A DNA stretch of 7,006 nucleotides, from assembly GCA_002307115.1 (NCBI GenBank), contig DBTP01000002.1, positions 1,772-8,777 of the forward strand, given 5' to 3'. Positions 6,244 through 7,006 of this stretch are shown in pieces. The translations under genes were made by a program, and so were the position numbers. Every line of letters begins with the position of its first letter. Position 1 is the stretch's first letter. Source of the stretch: Fibrobacter sp. UBA1313. GTDB taxonomy: Bacteria > Fibrobacterota > Fibrobacteria > Fibrobacterales > Fibrobacteraceae. Below the pieces are notes generated by a model. The model made no database searches. It was not told the origin of the DNA and saw only the letters and a program-made list of their open reading frames with translations.

Positions 6244-6954
6244 ATGGATACTCAGGTGAAATTTGCAGCCGTGCTCCCTGCAGGGGGGCTTGGCAAACGT
6301 ATGGGCGGCGGTATTCCCAAGCAGTTGTTGCCTTTGCGCGGTAAATCGGTTTATCGTCATAGTCTTGAAACTTTTTTGAATATCCCTGAAATTGTAGAAG
6401 TGGTCTTGGTGGTTCCTGAGGATTGGAAATCTCATTTTCAAGAGGAACTGGTCTCCGGTTGCGGCATCGCAGAAAATTTGCTTCAGAAAATTCGGATTGT
6501 AGGGGGTGGTAAAGAGCGTTGGGAATCCGTGCGCAATGGAGTGAACGCTCTTGCGGGAGATATTTCATACGTTTTGGTGCATGACGTGGCGCGTCCTTTT
6601 TTGAGCGAAACGCTGATTCGTGAGGTTTTTGCTATGCTACAAACGAAAGGGGCTTGTCTTGTGGCGCGCCCGGTTGCGGATACTGTTAAAGTGGTGGAAA
6701 ATGGGGCTGTTACGGAGACTTTGGACCGGAGTAAAATCTGGCTTGCGCAAACACCGCAGTCTTGTTTGGTGAGTGTACTCAAAGAACTTTATGCACAAAT
6801 AGAGAATGCCCCGCTTGGCTTTGTACCTACAGATGAGGCCTCCATTTTAGAACATTTTAATGTGCCCGTGTATGTTGTGAAAGGGGAACCCAATAATGAC
6901 AAACTCACCACGCCCGAAGATTTTGCGAGGTTTACGGGATCGTTATTTCATTGA
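6244..6954 (+). CDS. ispD: 2-C-methyl-D-erythritol 4-phosphate cytidylyltransferase
   Basis: IspD joins CTP and MEP to give CDP-methylerythritol plus pyrophosphate, the third step of the MEP isoprenoid pathway, in the cytoplasm. The 236 residues match the family. Visible motifs are PAGGLGKRM with R19 and PKQLLPL with K26 (CTP binding), VGGGKERWESVRNGV (86-100), VHDVARPF with D114 and R117, ADTVK (145-149), LDRSKIWLAQTPQ with R162, TDEASILE (196-203), and NDKLTTPEDF with K220. R19, K26, D114, R162 and K220 line up with functional residues of the E. coli enzyme. The usual VHDAARP and NIKIT appear as VHDVARP and NDKLT, both mild. No Shine-Dalgarno precedes ATG 6244; GTG 6256, four codons later, is an alternative start. 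It probably shares a transcript with the lipoprotein gene. ispF, a frequent neighbour or fusion partner elsewhere, is not seen, and no terminator is visible in the last 52 bases. Confidence 0.95.
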   Translation: MDTQVKFAAVLPAGGLGKRMGGGIPKQLLPLRGKSVYRHSLETFLNIPEIVEVVLVVPEDWKSHFQEELVSGCGIAENLLQKIRIVGGGKERWESVRNGVNALAGDISYVLVHDVARPFLSETLIREVFAMLQTKGACLVARPVADTVKVVENGAVTETLDRSKIWLAQTPQSCLVSVLKELYAQIENAPLGFVPTDEASILEHFNVPVYVVKGEPNNDKLTTPEDFARFTGSLFH

Positions 6955-7006
6955 AACAGTGAGACTTTCTTTAGGGTACCACTAAAAATTCCTTTTCTGC
7001 AACAAG

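Noticed and set aside
6971..7006. Minus-strand frame ending in TAA at 6971 that could be the tail of a convergent gene
   Set aside because: Only 11 codons are visible and nothing identifies a family; it needs sequence beyond the window.

Overview
The window looks like chromosomal DNA of a Fibrobacter-type bacterium (Fibrobacterota). Two genes point there: a regulator of the TIGR02147/DUF4423 family, first described as a Fibrobacter paralogous family, and a lipoprotein ending in a FISUMP domain (TIGR02145, 'Fibrobacter succinogenes major paralogous domain'). Signal peptides, a lipobox and a FadL-type outer-membrane barrel show a diderm envelope. The assignment rests on domain recognition by eye, not on a database search.

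Layout. 1-46 is a leader with a perfect TATAAT. 47-907 (+) encodes the TIGR02147 regulator. Its stop overlaps (ATGA) the start of a broken lipoprotein gene, 904 to about 1140 (+), whose reading passes through all three frames. A hairpin at 1160-1190, with A and T runs on both sides, can terminate transcription in both directions and separates this pair from a convergent single-cluster ferredoxin (1213-1410, -). The AT-rich stretch 1411-1548 separates the ferredoxin from a divergent arginine-biosynthesis pair, argB (1549-2325) and argD (2306-3505), which overlap by 20 bases. The 166-base gap after argD holds a perfect 13-bp inverted repeat and a terminator-like hairpin. It is followed by a FadL/OmpP1-like outer-membrane protein (3672-5090) and a strong intrinsic terminator (5112-5139). 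A lipoprotein combining an InlB-like repeat and a FISUMP domain (5166-6230) and ispD (6244-6954) close the window, 13 bases apart.

How the genes work together. ArgB and ArgD catalyse steps 2 and 4 of ornithine/arginine synthesis from glutamate; argC and the acetyl-transfer genes are not here. IspD is the third enzyme of the MEP isoprenoid pathway. The ferredoxin is a generic low-potential electron carrier with no visible dedicated partner. The FadL-like barrel and the FISUMP lipoprotein are envelope proteins with no clear link to the metabolic genes.

Most of the window is ordinary housekeeping and envelope content. I see no defence system, mobile element, CRISPR array, tRNA or rRNA. The points most worth a second look are the decayed lipoprotein beside an intact regulator, with a T8 tract in its signal-peptide region, the long palindrome after argD, and a TAnnTTTG motif upstream of two genes.
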